Assembly: GCA_013821585.1 (NCBI GenBank)
Contig: JACDGO010000062.1
Coordinates: forward strand, 1-8,828
Direction of reading: 5' to 3'
Length of the DNA stretch: 8,828 bases
Origin: Sphingomonadaceae bacterium
GTDB lineage: Bacteria; Pseudomonadota; Alphaproteobacteria; Sphingomonadales; Sphingomonadaceae
Shown: one piece after another, positions 1 through 5,166 of the stretch
Layout: every line of letters starts with the position of its first letter
Numbering within the stretch: the first letter of the stretch is position 1
Position numbers and translations under genes: made by a program
Notes under the pieces: generated by a model
The model's input: the letters and a program-made list of their open reading frames with translations, nothing else
What the model was told of the DNA's origin: nothing
Database searches by the model: none

Positions 1-1
1 C

Positions 2-226
2 GTCGCCAGCATCGTCCGCGCCAAATACGGCATCGTCCGCACCGGCCGCGGCCGCCACGCCCGCGAGGAGTTCATCGGGCACCGCCCCGACCCCGATGCC
101 GAGCGGCTGCGCGGGGAGGTCAAAGCGCTGCAGGAGCGCATCGCCGTCCTCGAACGTATCGCGACCGACGAAAACGGCCCGCGCGCGCTCGATCGCGAAA
201 TCCAACAACTCCGGACGCGCGACTGA
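2..226 (+). CDS. PspB-like small coiled-coil membrane protein (C-terminal part)
   Basis: The frame is open from the window edge to a TGA at 224-226, giving 74 visible residues; the start lies outside the window. The visible part begins with a short stretch that looks like the end of a membrane helix (VASIVRAKYGI). A basic linker follows, then a charged heptad-like region (LRGEVKALQERIAVLERIA, then DENGPRALDREIQQLR). The core resembles the cytoplasmic coiled coil of phage-shock protein B, whose family has a similar ERI...EN segment. PspB-type proteins sit in the inner membrane and relay envelope stress in the Psp response. The next gene encodes a second protein of the same build 32 nt downstream, so the two are probably co-transcribed. 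The Psp assignment comes from architecture only; it could simply be an uncharacterised sphingomonad membrane protein. Confidence 0.6.
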   Translation, partial: VASIVRAKYGIVRTGRGRHAREEFIGHRPDPDAERLRGEVKALQERIAVLERIATDENGPRALDREIQQLRTRD

Positions 227-258
227 CGCGGACACGGAAAATCCAGGGAGCAACAATC

Positions 259-489
259 ATGGAACCCGCAACCTATGTCACGCTGGCGCTGGCCTCGCTC
301 GCCGGCCTCGCGATGATCGCGGCGGCGGCGCTGAAAGGATGGCGCGGCTGGCTCGACTTGAAACGCGCCGAGCTCGACCACGGCCGCGACCTCGCCATGC
401 CGCCCAGCGCCGGCGCGCGCATCGACATCGCCGACATCAAGGAGCGCATCAGGAAGCTCGAGGCGATTGCGGCAGGGGTAGAATTGTGA
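259..489 (+). CDS. Small PspB-like membrane protein, 76 aa
   Basis: This 76-residue protein starts at ATG 259, preceded by a good ribosome-binding site (AGGGAG, 245-250, 8-nt spacing). Residues about 5-27 form one hydrophobic transmembrane helix (YVTLALASLAGLAMIAAAAL). A basic and charged segment follows (KGWRGWLDLKRAELDHGRD), then a C-terminal coiled coil (IDIADIKERIRKLEAIAAG). This single N-terminal helix plus short cytoplasmic coiled coil is the PspB layout. The upstream gene encodes a similar C-terminus, so the two look like a functional pair or a diverged duplication, perhaps part of an envelope-stress locus extending left of the window. I do not recognise a named family with certainty. 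The 3' end runs straight into the palindromic repeat at 491-614. Confidence 0.65.
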   Translation: MEPATYVTLALASLAGLAMIAAAALKGWRGWLDLKRAELDHGRDLAMPPSAGARIDIADIKERIRKLEAIAAGVEL

Positions 490-490
490 T

Positions 491-614
491 CCCTCTCCCT
501 GGAGTAGAGAGGGCGACTCGCGCGAAGCGCGAGCGGGGAGAGGGGTTGCCGCAGGCCCATTGAGGCCCTCTCCCTGGCGCTGACGCGCCTGCCCCTCTCC
601 CCTTCAGGGAGAGG
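491..614. repeat. Palindromic C/T-rich intergenic repeat element
   Basis: This noncoding stretch is built from nested inverted repeats. CCTCTCCCTG (492-501) pairs perfectly with CAGGGAGAGG (605-614). GGGGAGAGGGG (535-545) pairs perfectly with CCCCTCTCCCC (592-602). CTCGCGC (517-523) and GCGCGAG (527-533) form a perfect 7-bp hairpin with a GAA loop. Another CCCTCTCCCTGG copy lies at about 566-577. Elements with this CCCTCTCCC/GGGAGAGGG composition are scattered between genes in sphingomonad genomes, as I recall, and resemble REP or MITE-like elements. It could fold into a branched RNA and act as a transcript-end stabiliser or terminator for the upstream gene. There is no T-run typical of an intrinsic terminator. 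Confidence 0.7.
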
Positions 615-619
615 AACGC

Positions 620-625
620 TATAAT
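620..625 (+). promoter_or_regulatory. Candidate -10 box of sufE (possible leaderless transcript)
   Basis: A perfect TATAAT stands at 620-625, right after the repeat. The usual start point about 7 nt downstream falls on position 632, the A of the sufE start codon. No ribosome-binding site lies at normal spacing; the nearest purine run (606-614) is 17 nt away and belongs to the repeat arm. No clear -35 hexamer is seen at 597-602 (CTCCCC), which weakens the promoter call. A leaderless mRNA is an inference. Confidence 0.45.
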
Positions 626-631
626 GGCCCT

Positions 632-1045
632 ATGCCCCTCCCCGCGCTCTCAGACATCCTCGCCGACTATGACCTCCTCGACGCCGACGACCGTTATCGC
701 CTGCTGATCGACCTCGGACGCACGCTCGAGCCGATGCCCGATCCGCTCAAGACCGACGCGACGCTGGTTCGCGGCTGCTCGGCGAGCGTCTGGGTCTATC
801 CGACGCGCCTGCCCGACGGGCGCCTCCACTTCCTCGCCGATTCGAACGCCGCGATCACGAAGGGCATCATTGCGCTGGTCCTCGCCGCCGTGCAGGACCG
901 TCCGCCCGCTGAGGTCGCCGCGACCGATGTCGACGGCGCGCTCGCGTCGTTCGATTTGAGGGCGCAGCTCAGCTCAAACCGCACGCAGGGCATCCCCAAC
1001 ATGATTTCGCTGATCCGCTCGACCGCCGAACGGTTTTCGGTGTAG
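632..1045 (+). CDS. sufE: SufE family cysteine desulfuration protein
   Basis: This 137-residue protein is about the usual SufE length. SufE accepts persulfide sulfur from the cysteine desulfurase SufS on a conserved cysteine and passes it to the SufBCD scaffold, in cytoplasmic Fe-S cluster assembly. The active-site motif is VRGCSASVWV, with Cys49 as the expected sulfur acceptor (Cys51 in E. coli SufE). The N-terminal helices (DILADYDLLDADDRYRLLIDLGR) and the C-terminal segment (LSSNRTQGIPNMISLIRSTAE) also match the family. No other suf gene is visible, so it stands apart from a suf operon. The start at 632 is supported by the family N-terminus although no ribosome-binding site is seen; the TATAAT just upstream suggests leaderless expression. 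The next gene begins 9 nt after the stop and is probably co-transcribed. Confidence 0.93.
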   Translation: MPLPALSDILADYDLLDADDRYRLLIDLGRTLEPMPDPLKTDATLVRGCSASVWVYPTRLPDGRLHFLADSNAAITKGIIALVLAAVQDRPPAEVAATDVDGALASFDLRAQLSSNRTQGIPNMISLIRSTAERFSV

Positions 1046-1054
1046 GTTCGCGCC

Positions 1055-1426
1055 ATGCGCGCGCTGCTCCTGCTGGTGCTGCTGATCGGCGCGGGCGCAC
1101 CCGCGGGGCTCGCGATCGACGGGCAGCCGTTCGCGCAGAACGAGGTCGTCGACGCGCGCGGGCTGCCCGATGTCGGCGGCGGCGCGGCGATCCTCATCAC
1201 CCTGACGCCCCCTGCCTCGGCGCGCCTCGCGGCGCTCACCCGCGCCCATGTCGGCGACAAGCTTATCGTCTCGGTCGATGGCGCGATGGTCGCCGAACCC
1301 GTCGTCAACGAAGAGATCGCCGGCGGCGCGCTCCAGATCAGCGGGAGCTTTAGCTTGGCCGAAGCGGTCGCGATCGCGCGGCGCATCTCGGGCAAGGATC
1401 CGCTGCCCGACAGCCTCGAAGAATAG
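1055..1426 (+). CDS. Secreted protein with a SecD P1-head-like domain, 123 aa
   Basis: The first 20 or so residues are a typical Sec signal peptide (MRALLLLVLLIGAGAPAGLA). The mature part resembles the periplasmic P1-head subdomain of the translocon component SecD. Shared features are a TPPASARLAALTRAHVGDKL segment, a VSVDGAMVAEPVV strand like SecD's VLDGKVISAPVI, the signature GGALQISGSFSLAEA (SecD: GG-QISG-F), then a helix and a closing DPLP like SecD's GALP. No transmembrane segments follow, so this is a free-standing head domain, not a SecD. Its role is unknown; it might bind periplasmic substrates or be a domesticated fragment. It starts 9 nt after sufE with only a weak ribosome-binding site. 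Its stop codon (1424-1426) directly abuts the stop of the convergent J-domain gene. Confidence 0.75.
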   Translation: MRALLLLVLLIGAGAPAGLAIDGQPFAQNEVVDARGLPDVGGGAAILITLTPPASARLAALTRAHVGDKLIVSVDGAMVAEPVVNEEIAGGALQISGSFSLAEAVAIARRISGKDPLPDSLEE

Positions 1427-1966
1427 TCAGGCCGCGGCGCGGCGCTCCTCGGCAGCGCGAAGCACGTCCCATGCCGCCTGGATTTGCCGGAAGCGCTCCG
1501 CCGCCGCCCCGTCGCCGGGCTTGAGATCGGGATGATTGGCCTTGGCGAGCCGCCGCCACGCGGCGCGCGCATCGTCGAAGCTCGCGCCCGCGTCGATCTC
1601 GAGCGCGTCGAGCGCGCGCATCTCGTCGCGCGAGCGCGTGCCGTCGCCGGGGCCGCCCCAGCCATAGTGCGACGCGCTGGCGAAGGCGGACGCCTGTCCG
1701 CTCTCCTCGGTCTCGCGCGCCGCGGCGTCCTCGGCGCTCAGTCCTTCGAAATAATTCCAGCCGCGGTTGTATTCCGCGGCATGAGCCTCGCAGAACCACC
1801 AGCGGTCAGGGCTGTTCGGCGACTTCGGCGCGGGCCGGTCTCCAGGCTCATTGCAATCGTGCCTGTCGCACAACCGCACCTGCGCCGCCTCGCGCGACGA
1901 CCCATAGCCGCGCCAGCGGGGAAAGCCCCAGTCGAGCGAACGGGAGGAACGCGCCATCCGCCGCAT
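1427..1966 (-). CDS. J-domain (DnaJ-like) protein with N-terminal Cys/His motif
   Basis: The C-terminal ~65 residues form a J domain. The HPD tripeptide is at 145-147 (AKANHPDLKPGD), followed by helix III (AAERFRQIQAAWDVLR). J domains stimulate the ATPase of DnaK-type Hsp70 chaperones. The N-terminal part carries CDRHDC (Cys33, His36, Cys38) and FCEAH (Cys59, His62), a plausible zinc site, then the family-typical segment EYNRGWNYFEGLSAED. The G/F and zinc-finger regions of true DnaJ are absent, so this is a specialised J protein found in alphaproteobacteria. The alternative start at Met4 (1955-1957, MARSSRSLDWGFPRW) fits homologues as I remember them; neither start has a clear ribosome-binding site. 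It lies 43 nt downstream of the Crp/Fnr gene on the same strand and abuts the stop of the SecD-head gene. Confidence 0.85.
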   Translation of the reverse strand: MRRMARSSRSLDWGFPRWRGYGSSREAAQVRLCDRHDCNEPGDRPAPKSPNSPDRWWFCEAHAAEYNRGWNYFEGLSAEDAAARETEESGQASAFASASHYGWGGPGDGTRSRDEMRALDALEIDAGASFDDARAAWRRLAKANHPDLKPGDGAAAERFRQIQAAWDVLRAAEERRAAA

Positions 1967-2009
1967 CTAGGGAGACGCGCGACACAGTGCTACCCGTTTG
2001 TCGCCTTTG

Positions 2010-2789
2010 TTATCCAGCCCGGGCCTGGCGGGCGCTTGGTTGCGCGAGGCGTTCTAGCCTTTCGGGTTGAGCAATTTCCATCCAGCCGCGGCCGAAGTCG
2101 ACCAGTCCATCGCGACGCAGGTTGTTCAGCGTCTTGTGGACATGGAGCGTGCTGAGTCCCATCGCCTTGCCGATCGGCCGCTGACCCACTGGCAGCGGGA
2201 AACGGCCGCCCACGCAACGCCCGGTCGCGTTCAGCCGTTCGAGCAGCTCGAGCAGCATATGGGCAAGGCCGCCCCGCGCGTCGCACGCGGTCACGCGAAA
2301 CAGATGATCGAGGATCAACGCGTCGCAATGGGATCTCGTCTCGGCGATCAGGCGGCGCGCCTTGGGCGCGCAGGCCGAACCATCCTCCTCGAGAAGCGTC
2401 AGCGGCGTGGCGTCTACGGTCTCCAACGGCGTCAGTGCGACGAGTTCGCTCGCACCATTGGCGTGCAGTCGCGACGGCAGGATGAAGTCGCCAGGAAGCA
2501 AAAAGAGAAAATAATGCGTCGTGAGCCCGATCCGTCGGCGATGGCACGCCCAGCCATCGGTGATGAGGAGCGGAACCTCACTCTCGGCGACGGGCTGGTG
2601 CGCGCGATGGCGCTGCATCGACCGCCAGAGCGCCCGGATCGTCAGGATTTCACCCGCATCGGTGGGGGCGGCGAGCCCAAGCCGCGCGACCAGGGCGTTC
2701 AGGTTGCCGGCCTTGGCGCGCTGCTCCCTAAGTTCCAGGCGCGCGCTCGCGCGGCCTGAAGAAAGCTGCGCGCCCAAGACGGCCATCAT
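2010..2789 (-). CDS. Crp/Fnr family transcriptional regulator
   Basis: This 259-residue protein has Crp/Fnr architecture. A beta-roll sensor domain spans about residues 45-130 (VPLLITDGWACHRRR, then YFLFLLPGDFILPS). A dimerisation helix spans about 145-190, and a C-terminal winged helix-turn-helix about 198-240 (FPLPVGQRPIGKAMGLSTLH then VHKTLNNLRRDGLVDF). The beta-roll has FLLPGDF, but I see no GE-x6-R cyclic-nucleotide signature, and there is no N-terminal Cys cluster as in FNR. Cysteines are scattered (82, 140, 155, 169, 192). The signal is therefore unknown; redox or stress sensing is possible. The reading frame begins with two ATGs; AGGAG (2793-2797 on this strand) is 3 nt from the first and 6 nt from the second (2784-2786), so Met2 may be the true start. 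The gene diverges from the ferritin-like/mntH operon and is its most obvious candidate regulator. Confidence 0.88.
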   Translation of the reverse strand: MMAVLGAQLSSGRASARLELREQRAKAGNLNALVARLGLAAPTDAGEILTIRALWRSMQRHRAHQPVAESEVPLLITDGWACHRRRIGLTTHYFLFLLPGDFILPSRLHANGASELVALTPLETVDATPLTLLEEDGSACAPKARRLIAETRSHCDALILDHLFRVTACDARGGLAHMLLELLERLNATGRCVGGRFPLPVGQRPIGKAMGLSTLHVHKTLNNLRRDGLVDFGRGWMEIAQPERLERLAQPSARQARAG

Positions 2790-2793
2790 ACAC

Positions 2794-2809
2794 TCCTCGG
2801 CCCCGAGGA
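2794..2809. promoter_or_regulatory. Palindrome overlapping the Crp/Fnr gene ribosome-binding site
   Basis: TCCTCGG (2794-2800), CC, CCGAGGA (2803-2809) form a perfect 7-bp inverted repeat with a 2-nt centre. On the minus strand its left arm carries most of the AGGAG that serves the regulator's start codon. Folded in mRNA, it would hide the ribosome-binding site; as DNA, it could be an operator. Function is inferred from position only. Confidence 0.4.
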
Positions 2810-2873
2810 AGATACGCGAGGCGGCAGCTTAGGTTTCACCGTTTCGGAAGCGTATCTGTTTTAATATCAATTA

Positions 2874-2889
2874 CTTGATTTAAGTTAAG
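2874..2889. promoter_or_regulatory. FNR-like dyad, candidate Crp/Fnr operator
   Basis: CTTGATTTAAGTTAAG is an imperfect 16-bp palindrome with 12 of 16 symmetric positions. It contains TTGAT-N4-GTTAA (2875-2888). The FNR consensus is TTGAT-N4-ATCAA, so the left half is perfect and the right half matches at 3 of 5. It lies in the AT-rich island, 85 nt from the start of the divergent Crp/Fnr gene and about 250 nt from the first ferritin-like gene. It would overlap the -35/spacer of the weak leftward promoter, which fits autoregulation. Confidence 0.4.
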
Positions 2890-2996
2890 TGATACCAGCA
2901 CGATGAACGTGCGCGGTGGCGGCAGCAGCCTCCATCATTTCGCGCGAAAGGCGATATGCGAACAGCAAGAATAGTTGTCGGCGCCGTCCGTTCCCC

Positions 2997-3019
2997 CGGG
3001 CGCAGGATTGCTGCGCCCG
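2997..3019. other. Perfect 9-bp stem-loop in the ferritin-operon upstream region
   Basis: CGGGCGCAG (2997-3005), loop GATTG, CTGCGCCCG (3011-3019). There is no T-run after the stem on either strand, so it is not a classical intrinsic terminator. It could be an mRNA leader structure if transcription starts upstream of it, or a terminator remnant. Its right side is followed at once by the AT-rich patch containing the second dyad. Confidence 0.45.
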
Positions 3020-3031
3020 CTGTCAAACTAC

Positions 3032-3047
3032 TTTAACACTTGTGAAA
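3032..3047. promoter_or_regulatory. Second dyad upstream of the ferritin-like operon
   Basis: TTTAACACTTGTGAAA has the symmetric form TTTnACAnnTGTnAAA, with 12 of 16 positions self-complementary. It lies about 90 nt before the first ferritin-like start codon. TTTAAC (3032-3037) could double as a -10 box with a poor -35 (TTGCTG, 3008-3013). Regulator-site size and placement suggest an operator, but the cognate protein is unknown. Confidence 0.3.
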
Positions 3048-3135
3048 CCATCCTTGAATGCGCCGCAACTTATCGCCCGCACGGTCATTTCGCGTTTGAT
3101 TTCCGGCTTGTCCGGAAGGGCCAGGGAGAGTTGCC

Positions 3136-4089
3136 ATGCCTGACGCGATGACACTGACGGATGCCTTCGATGCGCGCGTGGAGCGGCGCAGCGAGCGGCG
3201 CGAATTCTTCCGGGCCTTCGCGGGCGCGGCGACGCTCGCGGGCGGTCTCGCGGTCGCCTACAGCCCCGCCGCCAAGGCGCAGGCGGCGGCGCCGACCGAC
3301 GCCGACATTCTGAACTTCGCGCTCAACCTCGAATATCTCGAGGCGCAGTTCTACATGTATGCCGCGACCGGCGCGGGGTTGCCGGCCAATTTGCTGACTG
3401 GCACCGGCACGCAAGGCGCGGTCATCGGGGGCCGCAAGGTGAACTTCACGGACCCCGTTGTCTCGCAATACGCGCAAGAGATCGCGGCCGACGAAGTCGC
3501 GCACGTCACCTTCCTGCGCACCCAGCTCGGAACATCGGCGGTCGCGCAACCCGCGATCGACGTCGGCGGCACCGATCCCAACGGCGCGTTTTCCAGCGCG
3601 GCCCGTTCCGCCGGATTGGTCGGGGCAGGAGTCGCCTTCGACCCCTACGCGAGCGACGAGAATTTCCTCCTCGGCGCGTTCATTTTCGAAGACGTCGGGG
3701 TCACGGCTTACAAGGGCGCCGCTCCGCTTATCACGAGCAAGGTATTCCTCGAAGCCGCGGCGGGAATCCTCGCGGTCGAGGCCTATCACGCCAGCCTCGT
3801 GCGAACCGTGCTCTACGCCAAGGGCATCGCGACACCTTCGCTCCGTACTTCGGCGGACGCGATCTCCGACGCGCGCGACAGCCTCGACGGCGCGAGCGAC
3901 GACGATCAGGGGATCAGCCCGATCGGAGCCGCATCGAACATCGTGCCGCTCGACGCCAACGGCCTCGCCTTCAGCCGGACCACCGGACAGGTGCTAAACA
4001 TCGTCTATCTGAACAAGATGGCGGTGACTCGCGGCGGATTTTTCCCCGCCGGCGTCAACGGCAACATCACGACGAGCGCCGCGAACTGA
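3136..4089 (+). CDS. Tat-exported ferritin-like domain protein (paralogue 1, soluble)
   Basis: This 317-residue protein starts at ATG 3136 after AGGGAG (7-nt spacing). The N-terminus has a twin-arginine signal (RREFFR, residues 21-26), a hydrophobic stretch ([14 protein letters not shown]), and a likely cleavage site near AKA/AQA (48-50), so it is probably a folded, metal-loaded periplasmic protein. The mature part looks like a Ferritin_2/desiccation-related four-helix bundle. Candidate metal ligands are Glu66/Glu69 (EYLEAQFY), Glu120/His123 (DEVAHV), Glu185 (FEDVG) and Glu215/His218 (EAYHAS). The family is poorly characterised; plant desiccation-linked and bacterial stress-linked members are known. 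It heads a likely operon with its paralogue 40 nt downstream and mntH. Iron or manganese storage, or an oxidase/peroxidase role, is inferred, not shown. Confidence 0.9.
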   Translation: MPDAMTLTDAFDARVERRSERREFFRAFAGAATLAGGLAVAYSPAAKAQAAAPTDADILNFALNLEYLEAQFYMYAATGAGLPANLLTGTGTQGAVIGGRKVNFTDPVVSQYAQEIAADEVAHVTFLRTQLGTSAVAQPAIDVGGTDPNGAFSSAARSAGLVGAGVAFDPYASDENFLLGAFIFEDVGVTAYKGAAPLITSKVFLEAAAGILAVEAYHASLVRTVLYAKGIATPSLRTSADAISDARDSLDGASDDDQGISPIGAASNIVPLDANGLAFSRTTGQVLNIVYLNKMAVTRGGFFPAGVNGNITTSAAN

Positions 4090-5125
4090 TCGCGACCTTC
4101 CCCTCAATCCCGATCCGGGAGTATCCGTCATGAACACCAATGAAGCCATCATCGCGGCCTTCGACGCACGCGCCAAGCGCCGCGACGACCGTCGCGACTT
4201 TTTCAAGGCCGCGGGCACGGCCGCAGCGGCGGTCGCCGCGACATCGATGCTCGGTGGATGCTTCGGCAACAGCAACAACAAAGACGCCACGCCCGCGCCT
4301 CCGCCCGGTCCGCCTCCGCCAACCGGGCCCAGCGACGCGGACATTCTGAACTTCGCGCTCAACCTCGAATATCTCGAGGCGCAATTCTATTCCTATGCGG
4401 CATTCGGGACCGGCCTCGCGGCCAATATGCTGACCGGCACCGGCACGCAGGGCGCAGTCATCGGCGGGCGCAAGGTCAACTTCACCGACCCGCTCGTGTC
4501 GCAATACGCGCAGGAAATCGCGGCCGACGAAGTCACCCACGTCACCTTCCTGCGGACCCAGCTCGGAACGTCGGCGGTCGCGCAGCCCGCGATCGACGTC
4601 GGCGGCACCGATCCGAATGGCGCGTTTTCCAGCGCGGCCCGTTCCGCCGGATTGGTCGGGGCCGGTGTCGCCTTCGATCCCTATGCGACCGATGAGAATT
4701 TCCTCCTCGGCGCGTTCATCTTCGAGGACGTTGGCGTCACCGCATACAAGGGCGCATCGCCGCTGCTCACGAGCAAAGTGTATCTGGAAGCCGCGGCGGG
4801 CCTCCTCGCGGCCGAAGCCTATCACGCCAGCCTCGTCCGCACCGTCCTCTACGCCAAGGGCGTCGCGACACCTTCGCTCCGTACTTCTGCGGATGCGATC
4901 TCGAACGCGCGCGACAGCCTCGACGGGGCGAGCGACGACGATCAGGGCATCAGCCCGGTCGGCAGCCAGTCGAACATCGTCCCGACCGATAGCAGCGGCA
5001 TCGCCTTTAGCCGTACCGCCGGACAGGTGCTGAACGTCGTCTTTCTCAACAAGCTCGCGGTCGATCGCGGCGGGTTCTTCCCCGCGGGCGTCAACGGCGC
5101 CATCAAGACCAGCGCCGCCAACTAG
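3304..5125 (+). repeat. Tandem gene duplication (3304-4089 and 4340-5125)
   Basis: The mature domains of the two ferritin-like genes align without a gap at a constant offset of 1036 nt over 786 nt, down to their stop codons. Two 44-nt blocks are identical: 3304-3347 with 4340-4383, and 3583-3626 with 4619-4662. The signal and linker regions before them are diverged and differ in length by 14 codons. This is a tandem duplication kept similar by recency, constraint or gene conversion. Confidence 0.9.
4130..5125 (+). CDS. Tat-exported ferritin-like lipoprotein (paralogue 2)
   Basis: This 331-residue paralogue of the preceding gene has ATG 4130 preceded by CCGGGAG (8-nt spacing). It keeps the twin-arginine motif at the same place (RRDFFK, 21-26), but its hydrophobic stretch ends in a lipobox, SMLGGC, with Cys44 as the lipidated residue. 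A Pro-rich linker follows (TPAPPPGPPPPTGP, about 53-66). It therefore appears to be a membrane-tethered form of the same domain. The same candidate ligands are present: Glu80/Glu83, Glu134/His137, Glu199 and Glu229/His232. Most mature residues are identical to paralogue 1. It lies 40 nt after paralogue 1 and 41 nt before mntH, with no evident promoter in either gap, so one transcript is likely. Lipoprotein status is predicted from the motif. Confidence 0.9.
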   Translation: MNTNEAIIAAFDARAKRRDDRRDFFKAAGTAAAAVAATSMLGGCFGNSNNKDATPAPPPGPPPPTGPSDADILNFALNLEYLEAQFYSYAAFGTGLAANMLTGTGTQGAVIGGRKVNFTDPLVSQYAQEIAADEVTHVTFLRTQLGTSAVAQPAIDVGGTDPNGAFSSAARSAGLVGAGVAFDPYATDENFLLGAFIFEDVGVTAYKGASPLLTSKVYLEAAAGLLAAEAYHASLVRTVLYAKGVATPSLRTSADAISNARDSLDGASDDDQGISPVGSQSNIVPTDSSGIAFSRTAGQVLNVVFLNKLAVDRGGFFPAGVNGAIKTSAAN

Positions 5126-5166
5126 AAGGGAAGATGCGCGCCATGGATTGAAGAGGGGTATCGCCT

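Larger units (their letters stand above)
2790..3135. other. 346-nt divergent intergenic region
   Basis: The region separates the Crp/Fnr gene (leftward) from the ferritin-like operon (rightward). It holds a palindrome over the regulator's ribosome-binding site, a strongly AT-rich island at about 2858-2893 in an otherwise GC-rich window, a 9-bp perfect hairpin at 2997-3019, a second smaller AT-rich patch at about 3020-3060, and a good ribosome-binding site (AGGGAG, 3123-3128) 7 nt before the first ferritin-like gene. I find no convincing gene here. A weak possible leftward promoter in the island (TTAACT, 16-nt spacer, TATTAA on the minus strand) would drive the regulator. I saw no GGAAC-N16/17-CGTT general-stress (EcfG-type) promoter by eye. 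Confidence 0.7.

Noticed and set aside
1484..2759. Plus-strand frames opposite the J-domain and Crp/Fnr genes (1484-2155, 2067-2759), plus the minus-strand frame 1990-2547
   Set aside because: Shadows of the two minus-strand genes with recognised domains; no signal of their own.
2790..3135. EcfG-type general stress promoter (GGAAC-N16/17-CGTT) upstream of the ferritin-like genes
   Set aside because: Searched by eye; no pair with acceptable match and spacing was found.
2916..3143. 75-residue plus-strand frame in the divergent intergenic region
   Set aside because: No ribosome-binding site, it crosses the hairpin and dyad, overlaps the next start, and has an unconvincing composition.
3085..4825. 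Long minus-strand open frames opposite both ferritin-like genes (3085-3789 and 4067-4825)
   Set aside because: They mirror each other because the sense genes are duplicates, and their residues (Arg/Gly/Asp-rich) look like high-GC antisense shadow with no domain. The sense frames carry clear signals and motifs.
5134..5151. Five-codon mini-ORF (MRAMD) between the lipoprotein gene and mntH, preceded by AAGGGAAG
   Set aside because: Too short to separate from chance; could be a leader peptide, but nothing else supports it.
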